A stretch of DNA of 64,000 nt from TK10-74A sp965217625 (GCA_965217625.1 OZ244557.1:620001-684000); one strand, 5' to 3'; shown: positions 27,509 through 36,164, counted from the stretch's first letter. The notes: a model not told the origin generated them from the sequence alone. Program-made: numbers and translations.

Positions 27509-27860
27509 TGGTGGAGACGGGGGAGAATTGAACTCCCCGTCCAGTCGGTCCGCGCCCAGCCCCACTACGTGCGTAGTCGTTCGATAAGTCTCGCCCGCGC
27601 CCCTGTCGAACGACAGGCCGGAGCGCGCGCCAGCGGGAATTGTCTTAGCGGGCCGGTCCCAGCATCCCGGTCCGAGCGCTCGGACGAGTCGGCGCCGGTC
27701 CCCACCCGTCCGAGGGAGGCAGGGGACCGACGTCACCGCTTAAGCGGCGAGGGCGAATTCCTTTTCGCCAGTTGCAAAGGTTGCCGCAGTTTAACGAGGG
27801 CACGGCACCTCGGCACGCGTGACCGAACGACGAAAACCGCTGTCGAGCCCTTTCGTCCCC
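27509..27860 (-). ncRNA. ssrA: Transfer-messenger RNA (tmRNA)
   Basis: Rescues stalled ribosomes together with SmpB. The 352-nt RNA starts GGGGACG at 27860 and ends CGTCTCC-A-CCA at 27509; these pair as a 7-bp acceptor stem with one G-U, and the CCA is encoded. The T-arm reads GGGGAGTTCAATTCTCCCC near the 3' end, and AAAGGGCTCGACAG follows the 5' strand as in other tmRNAs. The tag frame ends GCC CTC GCC GCT TAA and reads ATFATGEKEFALAA (27743-27784; stop TAA at 27740-27742), with an additional Ala possible at the front. It lies 42 nt downstream of smpB on the same strand. Confidence 0.95.
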
Positions 27861-27870
27861 GGGTGCCGTC

Positions 27871-27876
27871 AGTCTA
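27871..27876 (-). promoter_or_regulatory. Candidate -10 box of tmRNA gene
   Basis: TAGACT on the minus strand, 10 nt before the first tmRNA base, lying in the short smpB-ssrA gap. No clear -35 box is visible because that region is very GC-rich. Confidence 0.4.
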
Positions 27877-27902
27877 CCGCACCGGCGCGCGCCGTTCCGT
27901 CG

Positions 27903-28409
27903 TCAGCGACGCATGGCGGCCCGCATCTGCCGATCCGCGTCGCGGGTGGCGAGTGCGTCGCGCTTGTCATAGTGCCGCCGCCCCCGCCCCACGCCGATCT
28001 CCAGCTTCGCCAGCCCCCGCGCGATGTAGAGGTGGAGCGGCACGATCGTCAGCGACTTCTGGTCGAAGGCCTCCGCCAGCCGCTCGATCTCGCGCCGGTG
28101 CAGCAGCAGCTTGCGATCGCGCTTGGGATCGTGGTTGTACTGATTGGCGGCCTCGTAGGGCGCGATGTGCGCCCCCACCAGCCACATCTCGCCGTCGCGC
28201 GGGCGCACGTAGGCCTCCTGAATGCTGGCCTTGCCGTCGCGCAGCGACTTGATCTCGCTGCCGCTGAGCACCAGGCCCGCCTCGGCCCGCTCCAGGATCT
28301 CGTAGTCGTGGGTGGCGCGGCGGTTGCGCGCCACGCTGCGGCGCGCAGGCGGGGTCGCGGCGCCGTTCGCCGCGCCCGTCTTCGCCTGCTTGCCGCGCTT
28401 CCTGGCCAT
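27903..28409 (-). CDS. smpB: SsrA-binding protein SmpB
   Basis: 168-aa partner of tmRNA that brings it to the ribosomal A site and is required for trans-translation. The OB-fold core shows RNRRATHDYEILERAEAGLV, LSGSEIKSLRDGKASIQEAY, PYEAANQYNHDPKRDRKLLL, SLTIVPLHLYIARGLAKLEI and GRGRRHYDKRDALATRDADR, and the basic C-terminal tail that sits in the decoding centre. A Lys/Ala-rich N-tail of about 25 residues precedes the core. Gene order smpB-ssrA is common and supports both calls. The start at 28409 lies 24 nt from the dinB stop. Confidence 0.97.
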   Translation of the reverse strand: MARKRGKQAKTGAANGAATPPARRSVARNRRATHDYEILERAEAGLVLSGSEIKSLRDGKASIQEAYVRPRDGEMWLVGAHIAPYEAANQYNHDPKRDRKLLLHRREIERLAEAFDQKSLTIVPLHLYIARGLAKLEIGVGRGRRHYDKRDALATRDADRQMRAAMRR

Positions 28410-28432
28410 TCCGCCGCTCCTCGATCGCCAGC

Positions 28433-29692
28433 TTATACCGGCGCCCCCGCCGGACCGCCCGCGCCCGGCGGAGGCGATGGGCCGCCGTCCGTCCCAGCCT
28501 GCACGCCCCAATCGACGCTGCCGTCGCCGTAGCGATCCTGCAGCGCCGAGACGGCCTCGCGCAGCGCCGGCGCGCGCGCGGGCGCCGGCAGGGGGTCGAA
28601 CAGCGAGAGCTGCGCCGCCTCCTCCGACTCCACGAGGTTCGACACCCCCGTGCCGATCAGCCGGAAGCGGCGCCCATCGACCGCCTCGGCGGCGAGGATC
28701 TCCAGCGCCGCGCTCTCGATGAGGCCCGCGTCGTCGGTCGCGACGGACAGCGTGCGCCGCCGCGTGAAGGTCGTGAAATCGGCCAGGCGCAGCTTCAGCT
28801 GCACCGTGCGCGACCGCAGGCGCGCCTTGCGCAGCCGCCGTGCGACGCGCGCCGCCTGCTCCCGCACGACATCCGCCAGCGCCGCCGGGTCGGCGATGTC
28901 CTCCGCGAACGTCTGCTCGGCCGAGATCGACTTCGCCTCGCGGTTGGTGTTGACCGGGCGGTCGTCCTCGCCGCGCGCGAGGCGATAGAACCACTCGCCG
29001 CGCACGCCGAAGCGCTCGATCAGCCAGGGAAGGGGCCGCTCCGCGAGCTCCCCGATCGTCTTCACGCCCGCCTTCGAGAGCCGATCGGCGGTCGCGGGGC
29101 CCACGCCCCAGAGGTCGCGAATCGGCAGCGGCGCGAGAAAGGCGCGCTCGGCGCCCGGCGCGACCACCGTCAGCCCATCGGGCTTGTCGCGATCCGAGGC
29201 TACCTTCGCGACCGACTTCGCCGCCGCGACGCCGCAGGACACGGTCAGGCCCGTCTCGCGGCGGACGGTCTCGCGCAGCCAACGGGCGATCGCGGCCGCA
29301 TCCGCGCCCGCCTCGACCCGGTGCGTGACATCAAGGAACGCTTCGTCGAGCGAGAGCGGCTCGACCAGCGGCGTGGCCTGGCGGAAGATCGCCATCACCT
29401 GCTCGCTAACCTGCCGGTAGCGCGGGAAGCGCGGCGCCACGATGGCCGCCTGTGGGCAGAGTCGCACGGCCGTGCGCATCGGCATCGCCGAGCGGCAGCC
29501 GAACGCGCGGGCTTCGTAGGAGGCGGCGGCGACCACGCCGCGCGCCTTCGGCGATCCGCCCACCAGCACCGGCGCGCCGCGCAGGGCCGGGTCGTCATGC
29601 TGCTCGACGGAGGCGTAGAACGCATCCATGTCGGCGTGGATGATGTGCCGGACGGACGCCCCGGTCTCGGAGGGGTCACCCAAGTCGGACAT
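28433..29692 (-). CDS. dinB: DNA polymerase IV (Y family)
   Basis: Error-prone translesion polymerase, 419 aa. Palm motifs HIIHADMDAFYASVEQ and EPLSLDEAFLDVTH carry the catalytic acidic residues. The thumb helix-hairpin-helix reads IRDLWGVGPATADRLSKAG, and the little-finger domain spans about 245-360. QLSLFDPL near residue 370 resembles a beta-clamp binding motif, as expected for this family. The Pro/Gly-rich C-terminus is non-conserved. A TAGCGT hexamer 6 nt before the ATG with no Shine-Dalgarno site suggests a leaderless mRNA. It is followed by smpB 24 nt downstream. Confidence 0.95.
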   Translation of the reverse strand: MSDLGDPSETGASVRHIIHADMDAFYASVEQHDDPALRGAPVLVGGSPKARGVVAAASYEARAFGCRSAMPMRTAVRLCPQAAIVAPRFPRYRQVSEQVMAIFRQATPLVEPLSLDEAFLDVTHRVEAGADAAAIARWLRETVRRETGLTVSCGVAAAKSVAKVASDRDKPDGLTVVAPGAERAFLAPLPIRDLWGVGPATADRLSKAGVKTIGELAERPLPWLIERFGVRGEWFYRLARGEDDRPVNTNREAKSISAEQTFAEDIADPAALADVVREQAARVARRLRKARLRSRTVQLKLRLADFTTFTRRRTLSVATDDAGLIESAALEILAAEAVDGRRFRLIGTGVSNLVESEEAAQLSLFDPLPAPARAPALREAVSALQDRYGDGSVDWGVQAGTDGGPSPPPGAGGPAGAPV

Positions 29693-29698
29693 GCCCCT

Positions 29699-29704
29699 AC
29701 GCTA
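29699..29704 (-). promoter_or_regulatory. Leaderless-type -10 box of dinB
   Basis: TAGCGT on the minus strand, separated by exactly 6 nt from the dinB ATG, which places the transcript start at or next to the A of ATG. The same spacing recurs at other genes in the window. Confidence 0.5.
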
Positions 29705-29758
29705 GCAGAGGCAAGAACATTCGTTCCCTGGCGGAGCGACGGACCCGGGAGGCCACCG

Positions 29759-30349
29759 ATGCCGCGACTGCTCGACCGCTGGCGTCGCGGCCGCGACAGC
29801 CGGCGGAGCATCGCGTCGCTTGAGCGGGCGCTGGCGTCTGCCGAGTCCCGCCCGCCGCACGCGCCCCCGGCCGACCCGGCCGATCTCCTGGCTCGCCTAA
29901 GCGCCGTCCGCGCCGACGGGCCGTCCCATAACCCCCACCTCGACCTGCTGGAGGCGCGGGCGCTGTTCCTCGCGGGCCGGGCGGCCGAGGCGCGCGCGCC
30001 GGCCCGCCGCGCCGCGACCGCCCGTCCCTACGACGTCGACGGCCGCGTCACGCACGGGCTGATCTGCCTGGCGCTCGACCGGCTCGACGAGGCCGCGCAC
30101 GAGTTCGACAGCGTGCTGGAGGAGTTCGGCGGCGACCCGGACGCCGAGACCGGGCGTCGCGCGGTGGCGCTGGCGCGCGGGCAGGCCCCGCTCGACGAGC
30201 ACGCCCTGCCCGGCGACCTCGACACCGCGGCCCAGTTGCTGCTGACCTGCTGGAGCCGCGCCGGCGCGACGCAGCGGCGCCTGGTCGCGCTGCGGTCGGG
30301 CGGCGCCGACCCGCGCGTCGTCGCGGCGCTGGAAGCGGCGGGGGGCTGA
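29759..30349 (+). CDS. TPR-like hypothetical protein
   Basis: 196 aa, helical, Ala/Arg/Asp-rich. Residues 60-140 look like two to three degenerate tetratricopeptide repeats (LDLLEARALFLAGRAAEARA, GLICLALDRLDEAAHEFDSV). Such repeats mediate protein contacts. No signal peptide. The start at 29759 has GGGAGG just upstream. The stop is followed after 1 nt by the next small gene, so the two are probably translated together. Function unknown. Confidence 0.6.
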   Translation: MPRLLDRWRRGRDSRRSIASLERALASAESRPPHAPPADPADLLARLSAVRADGPSHNPHLDLLEARALFLAGRAAEARAPARRAATARPYDVDGRVTHGLICLALDRLDEAAHEFDSVLEEFGGDPDAETGRRAVALARGQAPLDEHALPGDLDTAAQLLLTCWSRAGATQRRLVALRSGGADPRVVAALEAAGG

Positions 30350-30350
30350 G

Positions 30351-30650
30351 ATGCGCTTCCTGCGCCGACTGCGCGCCGCCCTGCGTCCTTATCCCATCCC
30401 GCAGAGCGACCCGCACGCCGATCTGGCCGTCGTGCGGGCCGCCCTTGAGGCCGAAGCGCGCCGTCTGGGCCGACGGTCGCGGCTCTCGCTCTCGCTGCTG
30501 ATGGAGTTCTCGCAGGCCGACCTGATCGGGATCGACCTGCACGCGGCGCTCGGCCATCTGCAGGCGCAGGGCGAGATCATCGACGTGCAGGAGGACTCGT
30601 TCGGAAATCTACGCTTCGGTTTGCCCCCGCCGCCCCTCGATCGCGGATAG
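30351..30650 (+). CDS. Small hypothetical protein, 99 aa
   Basis: Not recognised. Basic N-terminus (MRFLRRLRAALRPYPIP), then a helical body with LSLSLLMEFSQADLIGIDLHAALGHLQAQGEIIDVQED, which has the look of a winged-helix recognition region (helix-turn-helix followed by a beta hairpin). The ATG directly follows the stop of the TPR-like gene. It may act with that protein. Confidence 0.55.
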   Translation: MRFLRRLRAALRPYPIPQSDPHADLAVVRAALEAEARRLGRRSRLSLSLLMEFSQADLIGIDLHAALGHLQAQGEIIDVQEDSFGNLRFGLPPPPLDRG

Positions 30651-30668
30651 TGCGAAGTTGCGACGATC

Positions 30669-31526
30669 TCAGCGGGCGGCGGCGTCGAAGGCGCGGATCT
30701 CGGCCGCGACGACCGCCGGAACCTCCATCGGTGCGAGGTGCCCCGCCCCGGGGATGGTGAGCCGGCCCGCGTCGGCGAGCAGGGCGGCCGCACCCGCGAG
30801 CATGGCGTCGAACCAGGGGGCGGTGCGCTCCCCCTGCGCGAGCCGGACCGGGCAGCGGACGTCGCGCAGGTAGGGCGCCGCGTCGAAGTCGGCGGCCGAG
30901 TCGAACACCCGCGCCTCGATCGACGGCGGGCAGCGCAGCGCGACGCTGCCGTCGTCCCGCTCCTCGAAGCCGTACTCGACATAATCTGCGAACACCCGGG
31001 AATCCCAACTCACGAACGGCGGCCGCGCCCGCCACCGCTCCTCGACGGCCGCGCGGCTCGGAAAGCTGGGGCGGCGCTTGCGGGCGGCGTCGCCCAAGCC
31101 GTCGCCCTGCATCCGGGTGGGATCCGACGCCCGCCAGGTCCGCGTGGGCACGATCGGCTCCACGCCGAACACCCGGCGGACCAGCTCCGGCCGTCGCGCC
31201 GCGACGATCAGCGCCAGCGCACCGCCCATCGAGTGGCCGGCCGCGTAGACGCCGCGCCAGCCCAGCGCGTCGAGCACGCCGGCGACGTCGCCCGCCATCT
31301 CGGGGAATTCGTAGCGGCCGTCGGGCCGATCGGAGCGCCCGTGCCCGCGCACGTCCACCGCCGCGACGTCGTAGTCCGCGCAGAGCCCCGCGGCCACCTG
31401 TCGCCAGAGGTCGGCGAGAAAGCCGGTGGCGTGCACCAGCAGCAGCGGCGGCGCAGCGGGCCGGGGCCAGCGCAGCACGTGGATCGAGACGCCGTCGACG
31501 TCGACGCGTTGGGAGGTGGGCTCCAT
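30669..31526 (-). CDS. Alpha/beta hydrolase
   Basis: 285-aa hydrolase with the nucleophile elbow GHSMGG (about residue 97), oxyanion-hole segment LLLVHATGFLADLWRQVA, Asp region PVRLAQGERT and catalytic His in IPGAGHLAPMEVP. Cap-domain residues (about 135-200) are rich in Arg/Trp. No signal peptide. Ester, lactone or C-C bond hydrolysis are all possible. TAGCGT lies 6 nt before the ATG, so the gene may be transcribed without a leader. Confidence 0.88.
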   Translation of the reverse strand: MEPTSQRVDVDGVSIHVLRWPRPAAPPLLLVHATGFLADLWRQVAAGLCADYDVAAVDVRGHGRSDRPDGRYEFPEMAGDVAGVLDALGWRGVYAAGHSMGGALALIVAARRPELVRRVFGVEPIVPTRTWRASDPTRMQGDGLGDAARKRRPSFPSRAAVEERWRARPPFVSWDSRVFADYVEYGFEERDDGSVALRCPPSIEARVFDSAADFDAAPYLRDVRCPVRLAQGERTAPWFDAMLAGAAALLADAGRLTIPGAGHLAPMEVPAVVAAEIRAFDAAAR

Positions 31527-31532
31527 CCGCCG

Positions 31533-31538
31533 ACGCTA
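31533..31538 (-). promoter_or_regulatory. Leaderless-type -10 box of alpha/beta hydrolase gene
   Basis: TAGCGT (minus strand) with a 6-nt gap to the ATG at 31526, and no ribosome binding site between them. Confidence 0.45.
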
Positions 31539-31663
31539 TGCCCCCGCCGGCGCGCGGACAATCGCCCCGCGCCCGGCAGGCGCCGGCGAGGGGGCGGGCC
31601 CTCGCTCGTCGCCACCAGCGCGCGTAGCGTGGACCCCTCGCCGAAGCAACACGGAGACGCCCG

Positions 31664-32440
31664 ATGTACCCCAACCCGCTCAAGCAGAAGATCCGCGACG
31701 GCAAGCTCGTCCTGGGCACCATGCTTCCCACGCACGACGTCCGCATCGCCGCCGCCCTCGCCTACGGCTGCCACGCCGACTTCATCTGGCTCGATCAGGA
31801 ACACTCGCCGTTCGGGCCACGCGACATGGAGATGATCCCCATCGTGCTGCGGCAGCAGGGCGTCGCCCCGCTCGTGCGGGTGGCCTGGAACGACCCGGCG
31901 CTGATCAAGAAGGCCTACGACGGCGGCGCCGTCTCGGTGATGGTGCCCCAGGTCGCGAGCGTCGCGGAGGCCAAGCAGGCCATCCAGTACGGCAACTATC
32001 CGCCGATCGGCAATCGCGGCATCTCACCCAGCTGGCCGGCGCTGGCGGGCGAGGACTTCGTCGAGGTCGTCAAGACCGCCAACGACGAAGCCGTGCTGAT
32101 CCTGCAGATGGAGTCCGTCGAGGCCTACGAGCAGATCGACGACATCCTGGCGCTCGACGGCTTCGACGTGCTGTTCGTCGGTCCCATGGACCTGTCCGCC
32201 TCGCTGGGCGTCACGGCCGAGATGCAGAACCCCCGGCTGCAGGAGATCATGCGCGACCTCCCCAAGCGGGCCGAAGGCTCGGGCAAGATCATCGCGACCA
32301 CGCTCGGCGACCCCGAGGAGATCCGCCAGAAGATCGACTGGGGCTACAAGATGCTCAACCTGGGCAGCCCGCTCGGCTTCGGCATCCAATACGTCAACGA
32401 CCGCTTCGCGGAGTACCGGGCGCAAGCCGGGGAGTCGTGA
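31664..32440 (+). CDS. HpcH/HpaI aldolase family protein
   Basis: 258-aa class II pyruvate-dependent aldolase that cleaves or forms 2-oxo-4-hydroxy acids. Signatures: LGTMLPTHDVRIAAALAYG, DFIWLDQEHSPFG (catalytic His after Glu), PLVRVAWNDPALIKKAYDGG (Arg for carboxylate binding), LQMESVEAYEQIDDIL (metal Glu) and VLFVGPMDLSASLG (metal Asp). CGGAGA lies ahead of the ATG. It stands alone between an oppositely oriented hydrolase and a small membrane protein. Confidence 0.9.
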   Translation: MYPNPLKQKIRDGKLVLGTMLPTHDVRIAAALAYGCHADFIWLDQEHSPFGPRDMEMIPIVLRQQGVAPLVRVAWNDPALIKKAYDGGAVSVMVPQVASVAEAKQAIQYGNYPPIGNRGISPSWPALAGEDFVEVVKTANDEAVLILQMESVEAYEQIDDILALDGFDVLFVGPMDLSASLGVTAEMQNPRLQEIMRDLPKRAEGSGKIIATTLGDPEEIRQKIDWGYKMLNLGSPLGFGIQYVNDRFAEYRAQAGES

Positions 32441-32588
32441 TCGTCGGCGCGTGCGGGGGCCGATCGCTGACCCCACCGGCCCCATCGGCAGCGTGTCGCA
32501 TGATCGCCCTATATCGGTTATGTATACCTGAGCCTGGATCAGCCCCGGACGATGCCCTGTTCCCGCGCCGGCGCGCTTCGACGTCCGC

Positions 32589-32594
32589 TAGGAT
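32589..32594 (+). promoter_or_regulatory. Leaderless-type -10 box
   Basis: TAGGAT, 6 nt before the ATG at 32601, without a Shine-Dalgarno site in between. The preceding 160 bp hold no gene; they include an AT-richer patch near 32510-32530. Confidence 0.4.
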
Positions 32595-32600
32595 GGCGGC

Positions 32601-32876
32601 ATGGCTACCTTCGACGCCGTCCGGGCCACCGATCGTCTGCGCGCCGCTGGAGCGGCAGAGCCCATGGCGCAGGCCATCACCGAGACGATCGGCGAGGCGA
32701 TCGAGCCCCTGCCGATGCCCGACGAGATCGTGACCCGCAGCGTGCTGGAGGCGGTGCTGGAGGCGCGGTTGCAGGCGGGCCTGCACGCGCAGACGCGCTG
32801 GATCGCGATGTTCGGCCTCGCCCTCGCGGCCCTAATCATTGCGGCCGTCGGTGGCCTCGTCGCGGCGCTGGTCTAG
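32601..32876 (+). CDS. Small membrane protein with coiled-coil, DUF1640-like
   Basis: 91 aa. N-terminal FDAVRATDRLRAAGAAEPMAQAITETIGEAI resembles the start of CCDC90/DUF1640 proteins, followed by a helical segment (LEAVLEARLQAGLHAQTR) and one C-terminal membrane span (IAMFGLALAALIIAAVGGLV). Typical of short bacterial relatives found alone or in small operons. Function unknown. Confidence 0.65.
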   Translation: MATFDAVRATDRLRAAGAAEPMAQAITETIGEAIEPLPMPDEIVTRSVLEAVLEARLQAGLHAQTRWIAMFGLALAALIIAAVGGLVAALV

Positions 32877-32949
32877 CCGAGCCTCTGCTCCTCGGATGCG
32901 GCGCATCCTCATCCCCCGATGATCGCACTACGACAGCCCCTCGGTCCCC

Positions 32950-33969
32950 CTACCCGGGCGCGTTCAGCCGGATCGTGCGCAGCGGCTCCTCGACCTCACG
33001 CCCGAAGCGGCGCACCAGCCCCGCCATCGCGTTGCCCGGCCCCGTCACGACGAAGGTCCGCACCCCCTCCCGGTAGGCCGTCGCCAGCGCCGCCGTCCAG
33101 ACCACGGGGCGCGTGTACTGCATCGACAGCTCCGCCCGCAGGGCGGCCGTGTCGTCGATGCGCTGCCCGGCCCGGTTCCCGATCAGCGGGGTGAACCGAT
33201 CCGCGAGGGGCAACGCGTCGATCAGCGGCTGGCTGCGCTCGTCGGCCCGCCGGAAGTGGTCGCTGTGGAACGCGCCCGCCAGTCGCAGCCGCACCCCGCG
33301 GCCGCCCCCCCGCGCCTCGACGGCTGCCGCCGCCCGCGCCAGCCGGACGTCGCGGCCGGCGAGCACGAACTGGTCCGAGGCGTTGCGATTGGCGACCACC
33401 AGACCCGACTCCGCCGCCAGCGCGTCCACCGCCGCCTCGTCCAGCCCGGAGACCGCCAGCAGGCCGTGCGCGTCCGCGTCGCAGGCGGCGTCCTGGAGCA
33501 GACCCCGCTCGTGGGCGAAGCGCACCGCCGCCGCGAAGGGCAGCGCGCCGCTGAGCACGAGGGCCGAGTTCTGCCCCGACGAATGTCCCAGCACGAAGTC
33601 GGGCGCCGGCACGCGCTCCCCCAGCCCCCCCGCGCGTGCATAGTCCGCGACCGCCCAGGCGACCAGCAGCGGCTGCAGCAGCGACGGGCGGGCGATCGCG
33701 TCGGCGCTCGCGGTCAGGCCGGCCTGCCACAGATCGACCCCGATCTCGGCCGACGCGCGATCGAACGTGGCGCGGGCGCTCTCGGGCAGGTCGACGACGC
33801 CGCCGGGCCGCTGGGCGCCCTGGCCGGGGCAGACGAGCGCGGTACGCGGTGGGCCGGGGGTGTCGCTGTCGTGGATGTCGCTGGCGTCGATGTCGGGGCT
33901 CCACTCGCCGAGCCGGGCGATCGTGCTTGCGATGGTATGCGCCGGGGGACCTGCGCGGAACGGCCGGCG
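32950..33969 (-). CDS. Malonyl-CoA:ACP transacylase (FabD)-like protein, start unresolved
   Basis: Acyltransferase-domain protein. In one minus-strand frame the conserved N-terminus ALVCPGQGAQRPGGVVDLPE (ending at about 33840) runs through LLQPLLVAWAVADYARAGG to the nucleophile elbow LGHSSGQNSALVLSG, the second catalytic His in LAGAFHSDHF, and VTGPGNAMAGLVRRFG. FabD enzymes have GHSLGE; here it is GHSSGQ. The frame is open from a TGA at 33970 but contains no ATG, GTG, TTG or CTG before the conserved start, so either an ATC/ATA start, a 5' frameshift or a sequencing error must be assumed. No other fatty-acid genes are near. Confidence 0.75.
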   Translation of the reverse strand, partial: RRPFRAGPPAHTIASTIARLGEWSPDIDASDIHDSDTPGPPRTALVCPGQGAQRPGGVVDLPESARATFDRASAEIGVDLWQAGLTASADAIARPSLLQPLLVAWAVADYARAGGLGERVPAPDFVLGHSSGQNSALVLSGALPFAAAVRFAHERGLLQDAACDADAHGLLAVSGLDEAAVDALAAESGLVVANRNASDQFVLAGRDVRLARAAAAVEARGGGRGVRLRLAGAFHSDHFRRADERSQPLIDALPLADRFTPLIGNRAGQRIDDTAALRAELSMQYTRPVVWTAALATAYREGVRTFVVTGPGNAMAGLVRRFGREVEEPLRTIRLNAPG

Positions 33970-34004
33970 TCATCTACGCACGGCCACCTATGCATGGGCC
34001 GGGC

Positions 34005-34010
34005 TAGGCT
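34005..34010 (+). promoter_or_regulatory. Candidate -10 box close to start
   Basis: TAGGCT, 9 nt before the GTG at 34020, with no Shine-Dalgarno site in the gap. Consistent with a very short or absent leader. Confidence 0.35.
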
Positions 34011-34019
34011 CGCAGCACC

Positions 34020-34478
34020 GTGACCCAGCATGCCCCCCGCCTCCGCGACCGGCTCCGCGCGCGCCTGCGTCGCTGTTGGCGCGCCTACCGGCGCATCCCT
34101 TGGCCCCTGCGCTGGCCGCTGACGGGCGTCGCCCTGCTCTTCGCCGCCGTGATCGTCGTGAACCTGCTGACCGGCGACAGGCCGGGCGTCGAGCGGAGCT
34201 TCCTGATCCCGCCGGGCGAGTCCCGCAGCGTCGAGCTGCTGGTCGGGGCCGGGCGCAACAGCGACGTGCGCTGGGAGGTCGGCGAGCGGGACGGGGATGC
34301 GCGCCAGTTCCCCCTGCGCGTCACGCTGAGCGGTCCCGGCGGGGAGCTGGCCGCGGCCGAGGGATCCGGCGCGTTTCGATTCAAGGGCGGCTTCGCGACG
34401 GCGCAGTATTCGCTGGAGTTGCGCAACGACGCGGCGGAGATGCACGCGGCGGTCGTGGTGCGCTGGACGGTGCGTTGA
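34020..34478 (+). CDS. Single-span membrane protein with GOLD-like beta domain
   Basis: 152 aa, GTG start. Arg-rich cytoplasmic N-tail (about 35 residues), one membrane span (WPLTGVALLFAAVIVVNLL), then a soluble beta-sandwich with FLIPPGESRSVELLVG, FRFKGGFATAQYSLELRND and VVVRWTVR. The pattern of a polar strand pair, central FxF and terminal Y-x-L-x-L-x-N strand is like a GOLD domain. Function unknown. Confidence 0.6.
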   Translation: MTQHAPRLRDRLRARLRRCWRAYRRIPWPLRWPLTGVALLFAAVIVVNLLTGDRPGVERSFLIPPGESRSVELLVGAGRNSDVRWEVGERDGDARQFPLRVTLSGPGGELAAAEGSGAFRFKGGFATAQYSLELRNDAAEMHAAVVVRWTVR

Positions 34479-34627
34479 GCAACGCAGTGACCGCAGGTGT
34501 ATCGGGCCGGGGCCGGCGGCTCCATCCGCCAGCCGTCGTCTGGCGTACCCTTGGGGAAGCCGAGTCCGGCTCGGCCCTGCGACCGCCGCCGATCCAGCGC
34601 GGCGGCCAGCAGCGATAGGAGCCAGCA

Positions 34628-36052
34628 ATGTCCCAGCAGCCGCCAGCGTCCGCGGTCTCCCGCCGCCGGCCCCGCGCGCTGATCTTCAGCCTGATCCTGG
34701 TCATCGTCGCGGCGTCCTTCGCCGTCGGCGTCGGCGTCACCGGGTTGCTCGCCGAGGACGATCCGGGCACGGTCCGCGCCCTTCGCACCAGCACCAGCAC
34801 CGACACGGGCGACATCGTCACCGTCGCCCCCGCCCCGGTCGTCAGCGTGGACCGCGACACCCGCTTCGGCCTGCTGGACGAGGTTTACGAGATCCTCAAT
34901 CGGGAGTTCGTGGAGCCCGACGCGGTCGACCTCGTGCGGCTGCGCGTCGCCGCGATCGACGGCGTTCTCGACGCCCTCAACGATCCGCACTCGGTCTATA
35001 TCGACGAAGAGACCTTCCGCATGTCCAGCGAGGACATCAGCGGAGCCTTCGAAGGCATCGGCGCCACCGTGCAGTTGGAGGGCGAAGAGATCATTATCAC
35101 CGGCACCTTCCGCGGCTCCCCCGCGGAGGCGGCCGGCATCCGCGCCGGTGACGCCATCCTGTTCGTCGATGGCGAGTCCACGGCGGGCTGGAGCCTGCAG
35201 TTCGCCGTCTCGGTGATCCGCGGCGAACGCGGCACCCCGGTCGAGTTGGTCGTGCGCCACCGCAACGACGAGGAAGAGACGATCACCGTGATCCGCGACC
35301 GGATCATCGTGCCCAGCGTGCAGTCCTTCCAGATCGAGGACCGCGCCGGGAACCCGGTCACGGATATCGGCTTCGCGCTCATCTCGCAGTACACCGCCAA
35401 CACGCGGGCTGAGCTGATCCCCCTGCTGGAGGCGACCCACGCCGCCGGCCTGACCCAGATCATCATCGACCTGCGCGGGAACCCCGGCGGCCTGGTCACG
35501 GCCACCGTGGACACCACCGGGGAGTTCATCGACGGCGGCCTGGTCCTGACGGAGGTCGACCGCGACGGGGAGATCCACGAATTCTTCGCCGAGCGCGGCG
35601 GCGAGGGGCTCGGCCTGGAGGTCGTGCTGCTGGTCAACGGGTTCTCCGCCTCCGGCTCCGAGGTGATGGCCGCCGCTCTGCGTGACCACGGGCGCGCGGT
35701 CGTCATCGGCGAGCAGACGCTGGGCAAGGGCACCGTCAACATCCCGCGCCGGCTCTCCGACGGCAGCGTCCTCTACGTGAGCATCGCGCGCTGGCTGACG
35801 CCCGCGGGCGACCTGCTTGAGGGCATCGGCGTCATCCCCGACATCATCGTGGCGCCCACCGACGAGGACTTCGAGCAGCGCCGCGATGTCGCCCTCTACG
35901 CCGCCATCGACTACCTGCGCGGCGAGGCCACCCCGGCCTCCGCGGGCGACGACGGCCTCAGCGACGAGGAGCCCGCCGCCGACGAGGACGAAGACGCCGC
36001 CGAGGACGAGCAGTCGGCCGACGACGAGGAGCCGGCCGAGGACGACGAGTAG
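34628..36052 (+). CDS. ctpA: Carboxyl-terminal processing protease (S41 family)
   Basis: Extracytoplasmic serine protease, 474 aa. Membrane anchor/signal near residues 18-42 (LIFSLILVIVAASFAVGVGV). N-terminal helical region with LNDPHSVYIDEETF, PDZ domain (about 135-220: GSPAEAAGIRAGDAILFVDG), then the catalytic core with LRGNPGGLV, the nucleophile Ser in NGFSASGSEVMAAALRDHG and general base Lys in GEQTLGKGTVN. The acidic C-tail (about 430-474) is mostly Asp/Glu/Ala. AGGAG is 6 nt from the ATG. It cleaves C-termini of secreted or unfolded proteins. Confidence 0.95.
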   Translation: MSQQPPASAVSRRRPRALIFSLILVIVAASFAVGVGVTGLLAEDDPGTVRALRTSTSTDTGDIVTVAPAPVVSVDRDTRFGLLDEVYEILNREFVEPDAVDLVRLRVAAIDGVLDALNDPHSVYIDEETFRMSSEDISGAFEGIGATVQLEGEEIIITGTFRGSPAEAAGIRAGDAILFVDGESTAGWSLQFAVSVIRGERGTPVELVVRHRNDEEETITVIRDRIIVPSVQSFQIEDRAGNPVTDIGFALISQYTANTRAELIPLLEATHAAGLTQIIIDLRGNPGGLVTATVDTTGEFIDGGLVLTEVDRDGEIHEFFAERGGEGLGLEVVLLVNGFSASGSEVMAAALRDHGRAVVIGEQTLGKGTVNIPRRLSDGSVLYVSIARWLTPAGDLLEGIGVIPDIIVAPTDEDFEQRRDVALYAAIDYLRGEATPASAGDDGLSDEEPAADEDEDAAEDEQSADDEEPAEDDE

Positions 36053-36164
36053 CCCCCGCCCCAGCGCCGCGGAGGAGCCCCCCGCGCAACGACTGCCGGC
36101 CGCGATCCCCCGGCCGCGACCGGGAGCCGGTAGGCTTCGGACGACCGCGGAAAGGGGCCGTGCC

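Noticed and set aside
32996..33973. 325-codon minus-strand frame overlapping the malonyltransferase-like gene
   Set aside because: It is out of frame with the conserved catalytic motifs and gives an Arg/Gly-rich sequence.
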